From a filamentous cyanobacterium ESFC-1 (lineage in GTDB: Bacteria; Cyanobacteriota; Cyanobacteriia; Cyanobacteriales; Spirulinaceae): a stretch of DNA of 64,000 nucleotides. The DNA lies in the NCBI GenBank assembly GCA_000380225.1, contig KB904821.1, positions 2,146,601 through 2,210,600 on the forward strand, in the 5' to 3' direction. Position numbers and translations under genes: made by a program. Below, one piece after another: positions 54,888 through 64,000 of the stretch (position 1 is the first letter of the stretch; the number at the start of each line of letters is the position of its first letter). A model generated the notes under the pieces. The model did no database searches. It saw only the letters and a program-made list of their open reading frames with translations, and was not told the DNA's origin.

Positions 54888-55511
54888 TTATTTGCGCTGA
54901 TTCGATGAGCCTTGGGTTGGCGTTAACTCGCGGGGACGTTCCGGTAAACGCCAAACCGTTTGTAACGGTTGGTCGGAACTAGCCGCCTCAATATCGGGGA
55001 TAAAATCGCGACGAGCAATAATAATCGCCCCAATCATCGCCATTAACAACAACACCGAAGCCAACTCAAACGGTAATAAATAATCGCTGAAAAAGTGCTT
55101 CCCAATGAGGATTAAAGTGCTTTCAGGGGCCGTAATCGGCGCAGCCAAATTCCAAGGAGTCGCCAAAACCATCGTGCTGAGGAGGGCAAACAAACCCACA
55201 CACACCAACGCCGTCGCCGCTTTACGAATCCAGCGACCCGATATAGGCTTAAACACTTCTTCTTTGTTCACCAACATAATTGCGAACAAAATTAAAACAT
55301 TCACCGCCCCAACATAAATCAAAATTTGAGCCGCCGCTACAAAATCTGCATTCAGCAGAATATACAAACCCGAAATACTAATAAACACGCCCCCCAGCAA
55401 AAATGCAGAGTAGACGATTTTCTCAAACAAAACCACACCCAAAGCTGCCGCAATCATCAAGGCAGCCAAGATGCCAAACGAAACAATTTGAACGCCTTCG
55501 GCTAAATTCAC
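54888..55511 (-). CDS. ndhG: NDH-1 subunit NdhG (subunit 6, NuoJ)
   Basis: This is a 207-residue membrane subunit with five helices. The conserved third helix contains AAAQILIYVGAVNVLILFAIML near residue 60. GTG at 55511 is taken as start: AGGAG (complement of 55523-55527) lies 11 bases upstream and the protein then begins with the family-like VNLAEGVQIVSFG. An in-frame ATG at 55580 would add a 23-residue stretch unlike the family. A C-terminal hydrophilic tail follows FIPDIE. Confidence 0.95.
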   Translation of the reverse strand: MNLAEGVQIVSFGILAALMIAAALGVVLFEKIVYSAFLLGGVFISISGLYILLNADFVAAAQILIYVGAVNVLILFAIMLVNKEEVFKPISGRWIRKAATALVCVGLFALLSTMVLATPWNLAAPITAPESTLILIGKHFFSDYLLPFELASVLLLMAMIGAIIIARRDFIPDIEAASSDQPLQTVWRLPERPRELTPTQGSSNQRK

Positions 55512-55746
55512 GCTTTTTCGATCTCCTTTTCTCTTGCAAAAATAATGACCTGAGTTGGTCACAGAGTCAATTGTCCCCAAAACTAGGACGAGTATGACCC
55601 AGAATTAGGGATAACAAGCCCCCTCCTTTTTCCACTCGATGAAACGGAAAATCTTCCTAATTTCGAGCTACCAACATGGCAGAGGTGGCTCCTGATAACT
55701 GATTACTGATCATTAATAACTGAAATAACCCACCCTGAGTTTAAGG

Positions 55747-56370
55747 TTATTGAGCCGCTTCAGCTTTATCTTTTTCGCTGTCTTCTTGGGCTTTAGTCGC
55801 TTCGATAATGTCTTGGGGGAATTTACCCGGTCGCGGCGCACCTGCGGGTAAATCGTGGGGGTCTGAGACCCCTTTGGGTAAGTAAGCCAACTCCCGCAAC
55901 GGGGTTACCATTGGGTCTTGGGTGACTTTATAGGGTAAGCGTCCTAACGCCACGTTGTCGTAATTCAAATCGTGACGGTCGTAGGTGGACAGTTCGTATT
56001 CTTCGGTCATAGACAGGCAATTGGTGGGGCAGTATTCCACACAGTTACCGCAGAAGATACAAACGCCGAAGTCGATGCTGTAGTGATTGAGCTTTTTCTT
56101 TTTAGAAGTCCGGTCAAATTCCCAATCGACTACGGGGAGGTTAATCGGGCAAACCCGCACGCAGACTTCGCAGGAAATACACTTATCAAATTCAAAGTGA
56201 ATGCGACCCCGAAAACGCTCAGAGGGAATGAGTTTTTCGTAGGGATACTGTACGGTGACTGGACGACGTTGCATGTGGTCGAAGGTGACAGACAAGCCTT
56301 GGCCGATGTATTTGGCGGCTTGAACCGTACCTTTGGCATAATCACCGACTTGTTGCAGAAATTTAAACAT
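55747..56370 (-). CDS. ndhI: NDH-1 subunit NdhI (two [4Fe-4S] clusters, NuoI)
   Basis: This is a 207-residue peripheral-arm subunit that passes electrons to plastoquinone. Two ferredoxin motifs are intact: [12 protein letters not shown] near residue 64 and [12 protein letters not shown] near 103, eight cysteines in all. A charged C-terminal extension ([14 protein letters not shown]) follows. It lies 59 bases after ndhA. The gap to ndhG is 235 bases and holds short repeats. Confidence 0.97.
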   Translation of the reverse strand: MFKFLQQVGDYAKGTVQAAKYIGQGLSVTFDHMQRRPVTVQYPYEKLIPSERFRGRIHFEFDKCISCEVCVRVCPINLPVVDWEFDRTSKKKKLNHYSIDFGVCIFCGNCVEYCPTNCLSMTEEYELSTYDRHDLNYDNVALGRLPYKVTQDPMVTPLRELAYLPKGVSDPHDLPAGAPRPGKFPQDIIEATKAQEDSEKDKAEAAQ

Positions 56371-56429
56371 GGTTGATTTGAGAAATCACGACACAAAGAA
56401 AAGATAAAAGCGGCGGATAAATTAAAAAC

Positions 56430-57548
56430 TTATCCCCCGAAAGCCATGGGAAAGGTCAGTTTTAAGGCGGCGGTCAACAGTAAGTTAACCAAAGCCACTG
56501 GCAGCAAGAACTTCCAACCCAAATCCAGCAGTTGGTCAATGCGGACGCGGGGTACAGTCCAACGCATCAGAATGGCGATGAAGATGAGGAAATAGGTTTT
56601 GAGAATCGTCATGATAATGCCTAAAGAAGCGGTGACGACTTGCAGCCAAGCGGTATCTTCACTGGTTCCGAGCCAACTGGCTAAACGGTCTAAGGGAATG
56701 GGGAAGTCCCAACCGCCGAGGTAAAGAATGGCGAAAACTAAAGAAGACAGCACCAAGTTGACGTAAGACCCGATGTAAAATAAGCCGAATTTCATCCCGG
56801 TGTATTCGGTTTGGTAGCCTGCGACTAATTCTTCTTCGGCTTCGGGTAAGTCAAAGGGGAGACGTTCGCATTCAGCGAGGGCGGCAATCCAGAAGATTAA
56901 TAAACCTACGGGCTGTCTCCAGATGTTCCAACTGAGGATGCCATAACCGGATTGCTGTTCGACGATATCAATGGTGCTGAGGCTGTTGGACATCATCACC
57001 ACGGCCAGCACAGCCAAAGCCAAGGGGATTTCGTAGCTAATGGCTTGTGCTGCTGCCCGCAAGCCCCCTAACAGGGAGTATTTGTTGTTTGAGGCATAAC
57101 CGGACATCAACAAGCCGATGGGGGCAATACTGGACAAGGAAATCCAGATGAAAATCCCCACATTGAGGTCGGTGATGACCAGGTTTTGTCCGAAGGGGAT
57201 GATCAGATAAGACAAAAACACGGGGATCACCACTAAAATTGGCCCCAAGGTAAATAAGATGGGGTCGGATTTAGTCGGGACGATATCTTCTTTGAAAACG
57301 AGTTTTAAGCCATCGGCGACGGGCTGCAATACGCCCAAGGGCCCGGCAAATTCGGGGCCGATGCGTTGTTGAGCGGCGGCGGAGATTTTACGCTCTAGCC
57401 AAACCACGACCAAAACGCCAACGGTGGCCCCGATGATGACGAGGGTCATGGGTAAAGGAATCCACATGGTTTTGGCGAGGCCGGGGGATATCCCCATATC
57501 CGTGAGGGATTCGATAAAAGTTCCTTGTAGATCGATTCCTGAATTCAT
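56430..57548 (-). CDS. ndhA: NDH-1 subunit NdhA (subunit 1, NuoH)
   Basis: This is a 372-residue membrane subunit with eight helices that forms the quinone entry site. Conserved loops are present: [37 protein letters not shown] in loop 1 (begin near residue 51), and [31 protein letters not shown] in loop 3 (near 225). It is the first gene of ndhA-ndhI-ndhG-ndhE. Confidence 0.97.
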   Translation of the reverse strand: MNSGIDLQGTFIESLTDMGISPGLAKTMWIPLPMTLVIIGATVGVLVVVWLERKISAAAQQRIGPEFAGPLGVLQPVADGLKLVFKEDIVPTKSDPILFTLGPILVVIPVFLSYLIIPFGQNLVITDLNVGIFIWISLSSIAPIGLLMSGYASNNKYSLLGGLRAAAQAISYEIPLALAVLAVVMMSNSLSTIDIVEQQSGYGILSWNIWRQPVGLLIFWIAALAECERLPFDLPEAEEELVAGYQTEYTGMKFGLFYIGSYVNLVLSSLVFAILYLGGWDFPIPLDRLASWLGTSEDTAWLQVVTASLGIIMTILKTYFLIFIAILMRWTVPRVRIDQLLDLGWKFLLPVALVNLLLTAALKLTFPMAFGG

Positions 57549-57884
57549 TGATTTTGATGGCGTTAGAGATTTATAAGCGGTGTAGCTTTCGCGTCATTGG
57601 TCGTTGGTCATTACAAATGACAAAAGGCCAAGGACTAATGACAAAGCGACAGGCGACTATCGGTCCGGTTTATTCAATGAGTGGACAAGGTAGTCGCTTT
57701 CTGTGAAGTTTTTTAACTGGTGCTGCTTAACAGTATATCGTTCGAGGTTTCTTCCCTCGATCGCTGGGGTGATAAATCTTTCTTACGGCATAAATCAGGG
57801 GTTTTTCATTTGAGATAAGCTGAAAGCTAAAATGTTAAGAATAGTAAAGTAAATGAATTTAAGTTTCGCAAAGGCTAAAAGGGC
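57549..57884. other. 336-base divergent spacer with short repeats
   Basis: It holds CATTGGTCGTTGGTCATT (57594-57611) and the GACAAAGGCCAAGGACTAATGACAAAGCGACAG-type module (57618-57651), which recurs as GACGAATGACAAAGCGACAG near 51277. Promoters for ndhA and the MFS gene must lie here; no clear consensus is seen. Confidence 0.6.
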
Positions 57885-59171
57885 GTGAAAGTTTTTATCG
57901 CATTGGAGCGACACAAACGACGTAATCTCATTTTGTTATTTGGTTCGGGGTTGTTATTTTGGCTAAGTATGACTTCCCTGTTACCCGTTTTACCTGCTTA
58001 TATCCAGGATGTGAGTCCGGGGAGCGTGACGCTGGAATGGTGGGGTTTTCGTTGGTTTTTGTCGGTGGAGTCTCAAGTGGGTTTGGTGATGGGATGCTTT
58101 GCGGTGGGTTTGCTGCTGTCTCGCAGTCGGGTGGGACGGTTGGCGGATATCCGAGGGCGCAAGGTGGCGGTTTTGATTGGGACGACGGTGGTGGCTTTGG
58201 CTCCGTTGGGCTATTTGTTTGTGGAGTCGATTCCGTTGTTGATGGTGTTGCGGGGTTTTCATGGTATTAGTATTGCGGCGTTTACGACGGGCTATAGTGC
58301 TTTGGTGGTGGATTTGTCGCCGTTGAAGCATCGCGGCGAGTTGATTGGCTATATGAGCTTGGTGGTGCCGATTGGGATGTCGATGGGCCCGGCGGTGGGG
58401 GGTTATATGTCTACGGGTTTCGGGTATGGGCCGTTGTTTGTGGCTTCGGCGATCGCGGGTTTGTTGGCTTTGATATTCGCGAGTTTGGTACAAGAGGATT
58501 TTACGGCTTTGGTGAGGGACAAAGATAGCAGTCCGGCTCAAGCCAAGCAACGGTTTTGGCAGTTGCTGACCAGTCGCTCGTTACGGGTTCCGGCGGCGAT
58601 TATGATGTTGATTGGGTTATTGTTTGGCACGTTGATTACGTTTTTGCCGTTGTATTTTCGAGCCAGTGGGATTGATCTCAATATTGGTTTGTTTTATACG
58701 GGGACGGCGATCGCGAGCTTTGTGGTGCGATTATTAACCGGGAGTGCGTCCGATCGCTATGGTCGCGGTTTGTTTATTACCGTGAGTTTGATTTGTTATG
58801 GCGTTTCGATGATTTTGTTGGCGATCGCGCAAACGGGTGTAACTTTCTTATTGGCTGCTATGCTCGAAGGTTGTGGTGCGGGAATGCTGATTCCCATGGC
58901 GATCGCGCTGATGTCCGATCGTTCTCAAAATCACGAAAGGGGCTTGGTTTATGCCATTTGTATTGGTGGCTTTGATTTAGGGATCGCGATCGGGGGGCCG
59001 GTTTTGGGTCTTTTTGCCAACTCCATTGGCTATCGTGGTTTATATTTCTTGGCTTCGGGCTTTGCTTGGCTGGCGTTGATCATTTTCGTCACCCAAGGGG
59101 GCAAAAACTTACCCCATTCTTGGCGCTTTGCCACCGGACGGGCTAAAGATTGTTTTGCGCTGGATGGTTAG
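57885..59171 (+). CDS. MFS transporter
   Basis: This is a 428-residue major-facilitator protein with twelve predicted helices. The loop 2-3 motif is GRLADIRGRKVAVLIG near residue 87, and the repeat in the second half is GSASDRYGRGLFI near 290. It resembles drug-efflux (DHA1-like) carriers, but the substrate is unknown. GTG at 57885 is the start, with the first residues MKVFIALERHKRR; there is no strong Shine-Dalgarno. The gene is GC-skewed toward TTG/GCG codons compared with its neighbours. Confidence 0.9.
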   Translation: MKVFIALERHKRRNLILLFGSGLLFWLSMTSLLPVLPAYIQDVSPGSVTLEWWGFRWFLSVESQVGLVMGCFAVGLLLSRSRVGRLADIRGRKVAVLIGTTVVALAPLGYLFVESIPLLMVLRGFHGISIAAFTTGYSALVVDLSPLKHRGELIGYMSLVVPIGMSMGPAVGGYMSTGFGYGPLFVASAIAGLLALIFASLVQEDFTALVRDKDSSPAQAKQRFWQLLTSRSLRVPAAIMMLIGLLFGTLITFLPLYFRASGIDLNIGLFYTGTAIASFVVRLLTGSASDRYGRGLFITVSLICYGVSMILLAIAQTGVTFLLAAMLEGCGAGMLIPMAIALMSDRSQNHERGLVYAICIGGFDLGIAIGGPVLGLFANSIGYRGLYFLASGFAWLALIIFVTQGGKNLPHSWRFATGRAKDCFALDG

Positions 59172-59202
59172 TAATCAGTTTCTAAGGGGCAGTGGGCGTG
59201 TA

Positions 59203-59270
59203 GGGGCGGGGTTTCCCCGCCCAGAGTGGGAGGAGTGGGAGGAGTGGGAGGAGTGGGAGGAGTGGGAGGA
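59203..59270. repeat. GC palindrome followed by 9-base tandem repeat (AGTGGGAGG x5)
   Basis: The 20-base GC palindrome is at 59203-59222. Immediately after, AGTGGGAGG repeats five times from 59225 to 59270. Confidence 0.9.
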
Positions 59271-59310
59271 AATTACCAATTACCAATGCTGAGATTTGGA
59301 TATGAAGCCT

Positions 59311-59530
59311 AACCAACAACCAACAACCAACAACCAACAACCAACAACCAATAACCAATAACCAACAACCAACAACCAACAACCAACAACCAATAACCAA
59401 TAACCAACAACCAACAACCAACAACCAACAACCAACAACCAATAACCAATAACCAACAACCAACAACCAACAACCAACAACCAATAACCAATAACCAACA
59501 ACCAACAACCAACAACCAACAACCAACAAC
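59311..59530. repeat. Heptanucleotide tandem repeat (AACCAAC/AACCAAT), longest array
   Basis: About 31 units of AACCAAC, with AACCAAT variants in recurrent pairs (a higher-order period of several units), run to base 59530. The array directly abuts the stop codon of the minus-strand gene that follows. Confidence 0.95.
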
Positions 59531-61446
59531 TAATACGTTTTTAGACAATCGTGGCCATTACGTTTAGCTCGATAAAGGGCTTGTTCGAGTTGATTCATTA
59601 ACGTCATGGGGGTGTCTTGGTGCTGAATATTGAGACTGACAACGCCGAGACTGGTGGTGAGGACGGGGGAGTGAAAGCCCCCTAAACCGAGGTTAGGATG
59701 ATTGTAAGGAATGGCGAGATCGCGCACGGCTAAACGGCTTTGTTCGGCGAGGGCTACGGTTGTATCGAGGTCGAGGTCAAGGAATAAAGCCACGAAACAC
59801 AAGCCACTGTAGCGGGCAATTAGGGTGGCTTGGGGACTAAAGATCAGTTTGAGGGTGCGGGTGACTTCTTGCAAACAGCGATCGCCCGCTTGTTGACCGT
59901 GAACGCGGTTATAAACTTGAAAATAATCAATTTCGCACAAAATCGCGGAAATACAGGCGTTTTTGTTTTGCCAGGGTTGCCATTGGGTATTGAGATATTG
60001 CTCGAAATACTGGCGGTTGAGGAGCTTCGTGAGTAGATCGAAGTGATTTTCTGTGACAATCTGAGGGGAGGGGGCTGTGTCTGGCAGGGGTTTGGCGGCT
60101 TCGAGTTGTTGGCTGAAGTAAAGGCGATATAAATCGCAGCTAAACTGAGCTTGATGACCGTCGAGGTGAACTAAACCCATGCTTTCAAGTTGATGGGCGG
60201 CGATCGCATCGAGGGGAGTTTCGCGGTCTTCAGCAATAATAATGCGAAGGGTGTCCATGAGAATCGGCTTGGCTTGGACTAGGGTTAAATAGTAACGCAG
60301 ATGGTCGCTGTAAATCCCTGATGGGGTTGGGGCTTGGTCGAGTAAGTCGGTTAAACGGGTCTGGCCGCGACGCAGATGATAAAAGGCGATGTTAATGAGA
60401 TAGGGATGTCCCCCCACCATCGCGGCTAGGGGGGCTAAACGGTTTAATCCTTCTTCTCCGGCCAGGTTATCGAGGTTGTAGCAATGGGCTAAATCTTGAA
60501 TTTGGTTCAGGGTCAAGGGAGGCAGTTTGACCAGAATGCCGACATTAAAGGGGGATTGATTATAGTTTAATGGAAAGGAGGATTCGCTGGTACAAGCAAG
60601 GATTAAACGGAGTTTTTGCCAAGTTTCAAGACGTTGGGCTTGTTCGTGCCAATACCGCAGCATGGGCAGGAATTCTTGGGCGATTTCGGGATAATTAAAC
60701 AGGCGATGGACTTCATCAAAAGCGATCGCGATGGGAGTATTAATTTGTTTGAGAATATAGGCTTCAAAATAAATCTTACAGCTTACTTTACTACCTAAAT
60801 CAAGACTCCAATATTCGTCTTGGCGGGGTTCGAGATCGAGTTGACGACTAACATGGGCGCAAAACCAGCGTAAATAGCGGTCGAGAGACACAAAAATGCT
60901 GCTGTCGGCTTCTTGTAGATCGATGGCTACGGTGCGATAATTTAGGGCGGCGGCGCGATCGAGAATGTAGTTGAGTAAAGAGGTTTTTCCCATGTTTTGA
61001 GAACCTTTGATCCGAATCGCACAACCCGATTGTTGCAAGGTTGTCAAAATGGGAGCTTCAATCGCTGGACGGGAAATGTAAACAGGAGAGGAAGCGGTTA
61101 AAGGTGTTCCCGGAAAGATAGTTTCTGAAGGGTTGGGGGTTTCCGAGACTGGGGAAACGGGTGGAGGAGGGTTTGTCGTTTCAAGGGAATTATAGCGATC
61201 GCAATAATCTTGTAGTACTAATTGGAGGTTTTTTTTGGTAACGCGATCGCCCACGCAATCGGATATTTCTTGCCACAACTGAGAGCCAACTTCTTTGATA
61301 TAACCACTGACGTAGGAGGAGTTTTCGGCAATTTCGTTATAGCTATAACCCAGCCACGATTGTTGCAGCACTAAGCGTTCAATTGGACTCAGGGCCCGGT
61401 TTAGTAAAGTTTGCTCGACTAGAAGCAAAATGTTGTTAACATTCAT
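59530..61446 (-). CDS. vMAP-like N-domain + AAA_35 ATPase + degenerate GGDEF protein
   Basis: This is a 638-residue protein without membrane helices. Residues about 1-85 look like the helical vWA-MoxR-associated N-terminal domain (LSPIERLVLQQSWLGYSYNE, then VTKKNLQLVLQDY). A proline-rich linker leads to an AAA_35-type ATPase (about 118-430) with Walker A KGSQNMGKTS near 145 and Walker B IAIAFDEVHR near 240. The C-terminal domain (about 470-638) has the GGDEF fold (NHFDLLTKLLNRQYFEQYL, EIDYFQVYN) but the signature is SGLCF near 545 instead of GGDEF, so it cannot be a cyclase. The stop codon is formed at the edge of the heptamer repeat. Role: probably signalling or conflict; unproven. Confidence 0.85.
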   Translation of the reverse strand: MNVNNILLLVEQTLLNRALSPIERLVLQQSWLGYSYNEIAENSSYVSGYIKEVGSQLWQEISDCVGDRVTKKNLQLVLQDYCDRYNSLETTNPPPPVSPVSETPNPSETIFPGTPLTASSPVYISRPAIEAPILTTLQQSGCAIRIKGSQNMGKTSLLNYILDRAAALNYRTVAIDLQEADSSIFVSLDRYLRWFCAHVSRQLDLEPRQDEYWSLDLGSKVSCKIYFEAYILKQINTPIAIAFDEVHRLFNYPEIAQEFLPMLRYWHEQAQRLETWQKLRLILACTSESSFPLNYNQSPFNVGILVKLPPLTLNQIQDLAHCYNLDNLAGEEGLNRLAPLAAMVGGHPYLINIAFYHLRRGQTRLTDLLDQAPTPSGIYSDHLRYYLTLVQAKPILMDTLRIIIAEDRETPLDAIAAHQLESMGLVHLDGHQAQFSCDLYRLYFSQQLEAAKPLPDTAPSPQIVTENHFDLLTKLLNRQYFEQYLNTQWQPWQNKNACISAILCEIDYFQVYNRVHGQQAGDRCLQEVTRTLKLIFSPQATLIARYSGLCFVALFLDLDLDTTVALAEQSRLAVRDLAIPYNHPNLGLGGFHSPVLTTSLGVVSLNIQHQDTPMTLMNQLEQALYRAKRNGHDCLKTY

Positions 61447-61620
61447 GCAAACAAAAAATTAGGGCTACGTCTAAATGATCAATGTCAAGCTGAAGATATC
61501 AGAAAATCTGTTCGTCTTCTTTGACTTTACTCTATGAGGTTATTGTGACATGAATTTGAGCCGAAAGTTGTATATAAAGGCCATCAATTTTTGGATATTT
61601 GATAATCTCTGGATTGGCGA

Positions 61621-63582
61621 CTATTTAGGATTTTTGTGAGGAAACGCCAAATTTACTAAAGTCGAAATAAACTGGGTCGTGTTGATGGGTTTAGATAAAT
61701 GCGCCACAAATCCGGCTTCGAGGGCTTTATTCACGTCTTCTTGACGAGCATAGGCAGTTAGGGCGATCGCGGGGATCGGGATTTCCCCTTTCGGACTGCG
61801 ATCGCGTAAAATCTGAATCAAATCATAGCCATTCATTTCGGGCATCCCGATATCGCTGACAATTAGATCGGGGGATTGTTGGGTGTAAAGCTCAATGGCT
61901 TCTTGGGCTGAACTGGCGGCGATCGCGATCGCGCCATATTCTTCTAACATTAAAGCCAAAAATTCACGGGTATCTTGATTATCTTCGACCAACAACAGTT
62001 TAATCCCGGCTAAAGTATTAGCTTTAGGAATATTTTGGGAATTTTTGGCGTTTTTGCCATCCTGCAACGGTTTTTCTTTGAGAATAGGTAGAGTTAGGGT
62101 AAAGGTTGAACCTTGGTTCAATCCTCCACTCGCCGCCGCGATTGTACCACCGTGTAACTCCACCAAATGCCGCACAATGGCTAAACCCAACCCCAATCCC
62201 CCATGTTTACGGCGATTGCTGCCCTCAGCTTGGCGAAAACGATCGAACAAATAAGGGACAACATCAGGATCGATTCCGACTCCCGTATCGCTAATACTCA
62301 GAATCATATTATCGCCCTCGGCTTGCATTGTAATGGTGACAGTTCCATCTTCGGGGGTAAACTTCACCGCATTGACCAACAAGTTCCAGATCACTTGTTG
62401 CAACCGTTCGGGGTCGCCATAAACTTGCTTATCCTGGTTTTGATAATCGGTAATAACTTTGATATTTTTGGCTTCTGCGGCCAAAGAAACCGTATCCAAA
62501 GCCGCCCCAACCGCATTTTTTAACGGTAAAGGATGAGCATTGAGGGTAATTTTGCCTCGAATAATCCGCGAAACATCGAGTAAATCTTCAATCAACTGGG
62601 CTTGGGCTTTGGCGTTGCGTTCGACAATTTCTAACGCTCGTTGGGTTTGCTGTGTACCTAAACCGCCGTTGCGTAACAACTGCATCCAACCCAGCATGGC
62701 GTTGAGAGGGGTGCGAAGTTCGTGGGAAAGAGTCGCCAAAAACTCGTCTTTGATGCGATTGGCTGATTCGGCTAAAGCCCTCGCTTCCCGTTCGCTGTTG
62801 AGGAGTTGACTGCGTTCGGCTTCCGCTTTTTTTTGGGCGGTAATGTCTTCGATCGCCCCTTCATAATATAACAACTGATTGTCTTCGCGGTCGGCGATCG
62901 CGCGAGCGCTATGACGTACCCAAATCAAAGTGTTATCTTGGCGTTTTAACTGGGTTTCCAAGTCTTTGACCATATTTTGGGTTTGGAGTTGGCTTTCCCA
63001 TTTGTCCCGGTCTGGGGTTGATAAATGACGGTCTAAACGGGCTTGATTGAGGAGTTGCGTTTTGCTGTCATACCCCAACATCTGCACAAAAGCGTGATTT
63101 GCGTCTAAAAATTCACCTTCGACGCTAACACGATATAACCCGACCGGAACTCCCTCAAACAAGCGACGATAGCGTTTTTCCGATTCTTCTAACGCCAAGC
63201 GTTGTTCACTGCGTTCCCAGACTAAGCGTACCGCACTAGCCAAGCGGATATAATGACTCGGAGATTTAATCACATAGTCATCTAGTCCGGCTTTCATGGC
63301 TTGAACGGCAATTTCTTCGCTTCCCGTTCCCGTGAACATAATAATCGGACAATCAGGATAGCGGTCTTTAACCGCGTGGAGAATTTCTAAGCCATTGGTC
63401 CAGCACAGTTGATAATCTGTAATAACGAGATTAAATTCGCCTTGATCTAGGGCTTTGTTAAAATCTTGAGCATCTTTGATTTCTTGGGTCTGAAAATCAG
63501 GAAATTCTCGGCTGAGTTCTCTAAGCACCAATAAGCGATCGTCAGGATTATCATCGATCAAGAGGAGTTGCAGTACGGTCAT
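61621..63582 (-). CDS. Hybrid histidine kinase: REC-PAS-HisKA-HATPase-REC
   Basis: This is a 653-residue cytosolic kinase. An N-terminal receiver (LLLIDDNPDDRL, phosphoacceptor in LVITDYQLCWTNG near residue 57), PAS domain (about 135-255), HisKA with [11 protein letters not shown] near 287, HATPase_c (about 390-500, NLLVNAVKF, DTGVGID, GLGLGLAIV) and a C-terminal receiver (about 523-645, LIVSDIGMPEMNG). It closely parallels the kinase at 6312-8783 in architecture but not in detail. It lies 174 bases upstream of the AAA/GGDEF gene in the same direction. Confidence 0.94.
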   Translation of the reverse strand: MTVLQLLLIDDNPDDRLLVLRELSREFPDFQTQEIKDAQDFNKALDQGEFNLVITDYQLCWTNGLEILHAVKDRYPDCPIIMFTGTGSEEIAVQAMKAGLDDYVIKSPSHYIRLASAVRLVWERSEQRLALEESEKRYRRLFEGVPVGLYRVSVEGEFLDANHAFVQMLGYDSKTQLLNQARLDRHLSTPDRDKWESQLQTQNMVKDLETQLKRQDNTLIWVRHSARAIADREDNQLLYYEGAIEDITAQKKAEAERSQLLNSEREARALAESANRIKDEFLATLSHELRTPLNAMLGWMQLLRNGGLGTQQTQRALEIVERNAKAQAQLIEDLLDVSRIIRGKITLNAHPLPLKNAVGAALDTVSLAAEAKNIKVITDYQNQDKQVYGDPERLQQVIWNLLVNAVKFTPEDGTVTITMQAEGDNMILSISDTGVGIDPDVVPYLFDRFRQAEGSNRRKHGGLGLGLAIVRHLVELHGGTIAAASGGLNQGSTFTLTLPILKEKPLQDGKNAKNSQNIPKANTLAGIKLLLVEDNQDTREFLALMLEEYGAIAIAASSAQEAIELYTQQSPDLIVSDIGMPEMNGYDLIQILRDRSPKGEIPIPAIALTAYARQEDVNKALEAGFVAHLSKPINTTQFISTLVNLAFPHKNPK

Positions 63583-63839
63583 ATCCTTTAGGGAGGTTAA
63601 TATTCAGGGTAGATCGGCAATCCCAATAAAAATACAGCAAGGGAGAGGTCGGTAAATGGATACAAATACCTTTGTATTTCGCAAGAAGGGGTGTTGAAAT
63701 TCTACCTGAGTTGAGTCTAAATCCCAATTCTTTGGGGCTGATGTTGCCATCAATGTATATATTTTGGCGTTTCTAAAAGCGGCAAGTGTTATTAGAAAGG
63801 GTGAAGTCAGAAATTTTAAGATTTTGATAATCTTTGAAG

Positions 63840-64000
63840 TCAATTACTCAGTCTTTCTTCGTCTAGCTCTACGATATAGTCGAGATTGTCTACCGTTACG
63901 CGATCGCCCGTGACTAATTTTTTGCCCCGTCGCACTTCCACTTCTCCATTCACTAGGACTTCTCCCCCTTGGATCATCATTTTAGCTTGGCCTCCGGTCA
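63840..64000 (-). CDS. S4-domain RNA-binding protein, C-terminal part (cut by window edge)
   Basis: Reading in from the right edge, the last 52 codons encode TGGQAKMMIQGGEVLVNGEV, then RRGKKLVTGDRVTV and an acidic tail ending in LSN, stop TGA at 63840-63842. This is the second half of a small S4 RNA-binding domain of the YaaA/Hsp15-like stand-alone type. The N-terminal part is outside the window. The 257 bases between this stop and the hybrid kinase hold no convincing gene. Confidence 0.85.
   Translation of the reverse strand, partial: TGGQAKMMIQGGEVLVNGEVEVRRGKKLVTGDRVTVDNLDYIVELDEERLSN

Noticed and set aside
57990-58550. Long minus-strand frame inside the MFS gene
   Set aside because: Arginine- and histidine-rich shadow of the MFS coding strand.
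63604-63843. Minus-strand 79-codon frame between the hybrid kinase and the S4 gene
   Set aside because: Mixed hydrophobic composition without domain or ribosome site; it overlaps the stop of the S4 gene.

Overview
The window is a piece of a cyanobacterial chromosome. The evidence is a photosystem II D1 gene at the left edge, the NDH-1 genes ndhA-ndhI-ndhG-ndhE, a ycf51-family gene, an ebsA-like gene, very frequent HIP1 octamers (GCGATCGC), and heptanucleotide tandem repeats of the STRR type. The wealth of multi-domain sensory proteins and intergenic repeats fits a mid-sized or large, probably filamentous genome. Genus cannot be fixed from the sequence alone. No plasmid, phage, transposase, rRNA, tRNA or CRISPR locus was seen.

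Layout. 1-3625: psbA 3' end with terminator, an EbsA-like gene, a BioD-like/DRTGG protein, and ispG. 3907-8783: a histidine kinase, a lone receiver and a hybrid kinase in tandem. 8871-12532: P-type Ca2+-ATPase and a glycosyltransferase. 12744-15672 (minus): M61 peptidase, a tiny ORF and a SyCrp1-like regulator. 16453-18567: REC-GAF-PP2C phosphatase plus RsbW-like kinase. 18761-21754: an unknown protein, a decayed TrkA-C gene, and an exported Dps followed by an AI-2E family permease. 21966-26729 (minus): a 1587-residue GAF/LOV/PAS/GGDEF/EAL protein. 26912-34355: alpha/beta hydrolase, agmatinase, redoxin, pyrH-frr, a geranylgeranyl-reductase-like enzyme, ycf51 and an iron-type alcohol dehydrogenase. 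34421-35192: an AT-rich pair of unknown genes. 35210-38025: a CRP/FNR regulator divergent from hcp. 38340-44388: a two-component system divergent from a short adaptor and a heavy-metal RND pump. 44497-48905 (minus): asnS, an unknown CxxC protein, a PIG-L deacetylase and a DJ-1 fusion. 49334-53820: GH13 enzyme, acyl-ACP synthetase and YlqD. 54544-57548 (minus): ndhE, ndhG, ndhI, ndhA. 57885-63582: MFS transporter, a vMAP-like/AAA/degenerate-GGDEF protein and a hybrid kinase. The right edge cuts an S4-domain gene.

How the genes work together. Three modules are readable. In the first, a CRP/FNR regulator with an FNR-like recognition helix (E-x-x-S-R) sits beside hcp, whose promoter carries a perfect TTGAC-N4-GTCAA palindrome, which suggests a nitric-oxide or nitrosative-stress switch. 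In the second, a sensor/regulator pair is divergent from an RND metal exporter and separated from it by three 11-bp-spaced direct repeats. In the third, an RsbU-like phosphatase and an RsbW-like kinase are adjacent, as in partner switching.

The second theme is repeat load. At least five kinds of short noncoding repeat fill nearly every spacer and in several places supply the start or stop codon of a gene. The least explained loci are the AT-rich gene pair at 34421-35192, the vMAP-like/AAA/dead-GGDEF fusion at 59530-61446, and two dispersed repeat families of about 90-125 bp.
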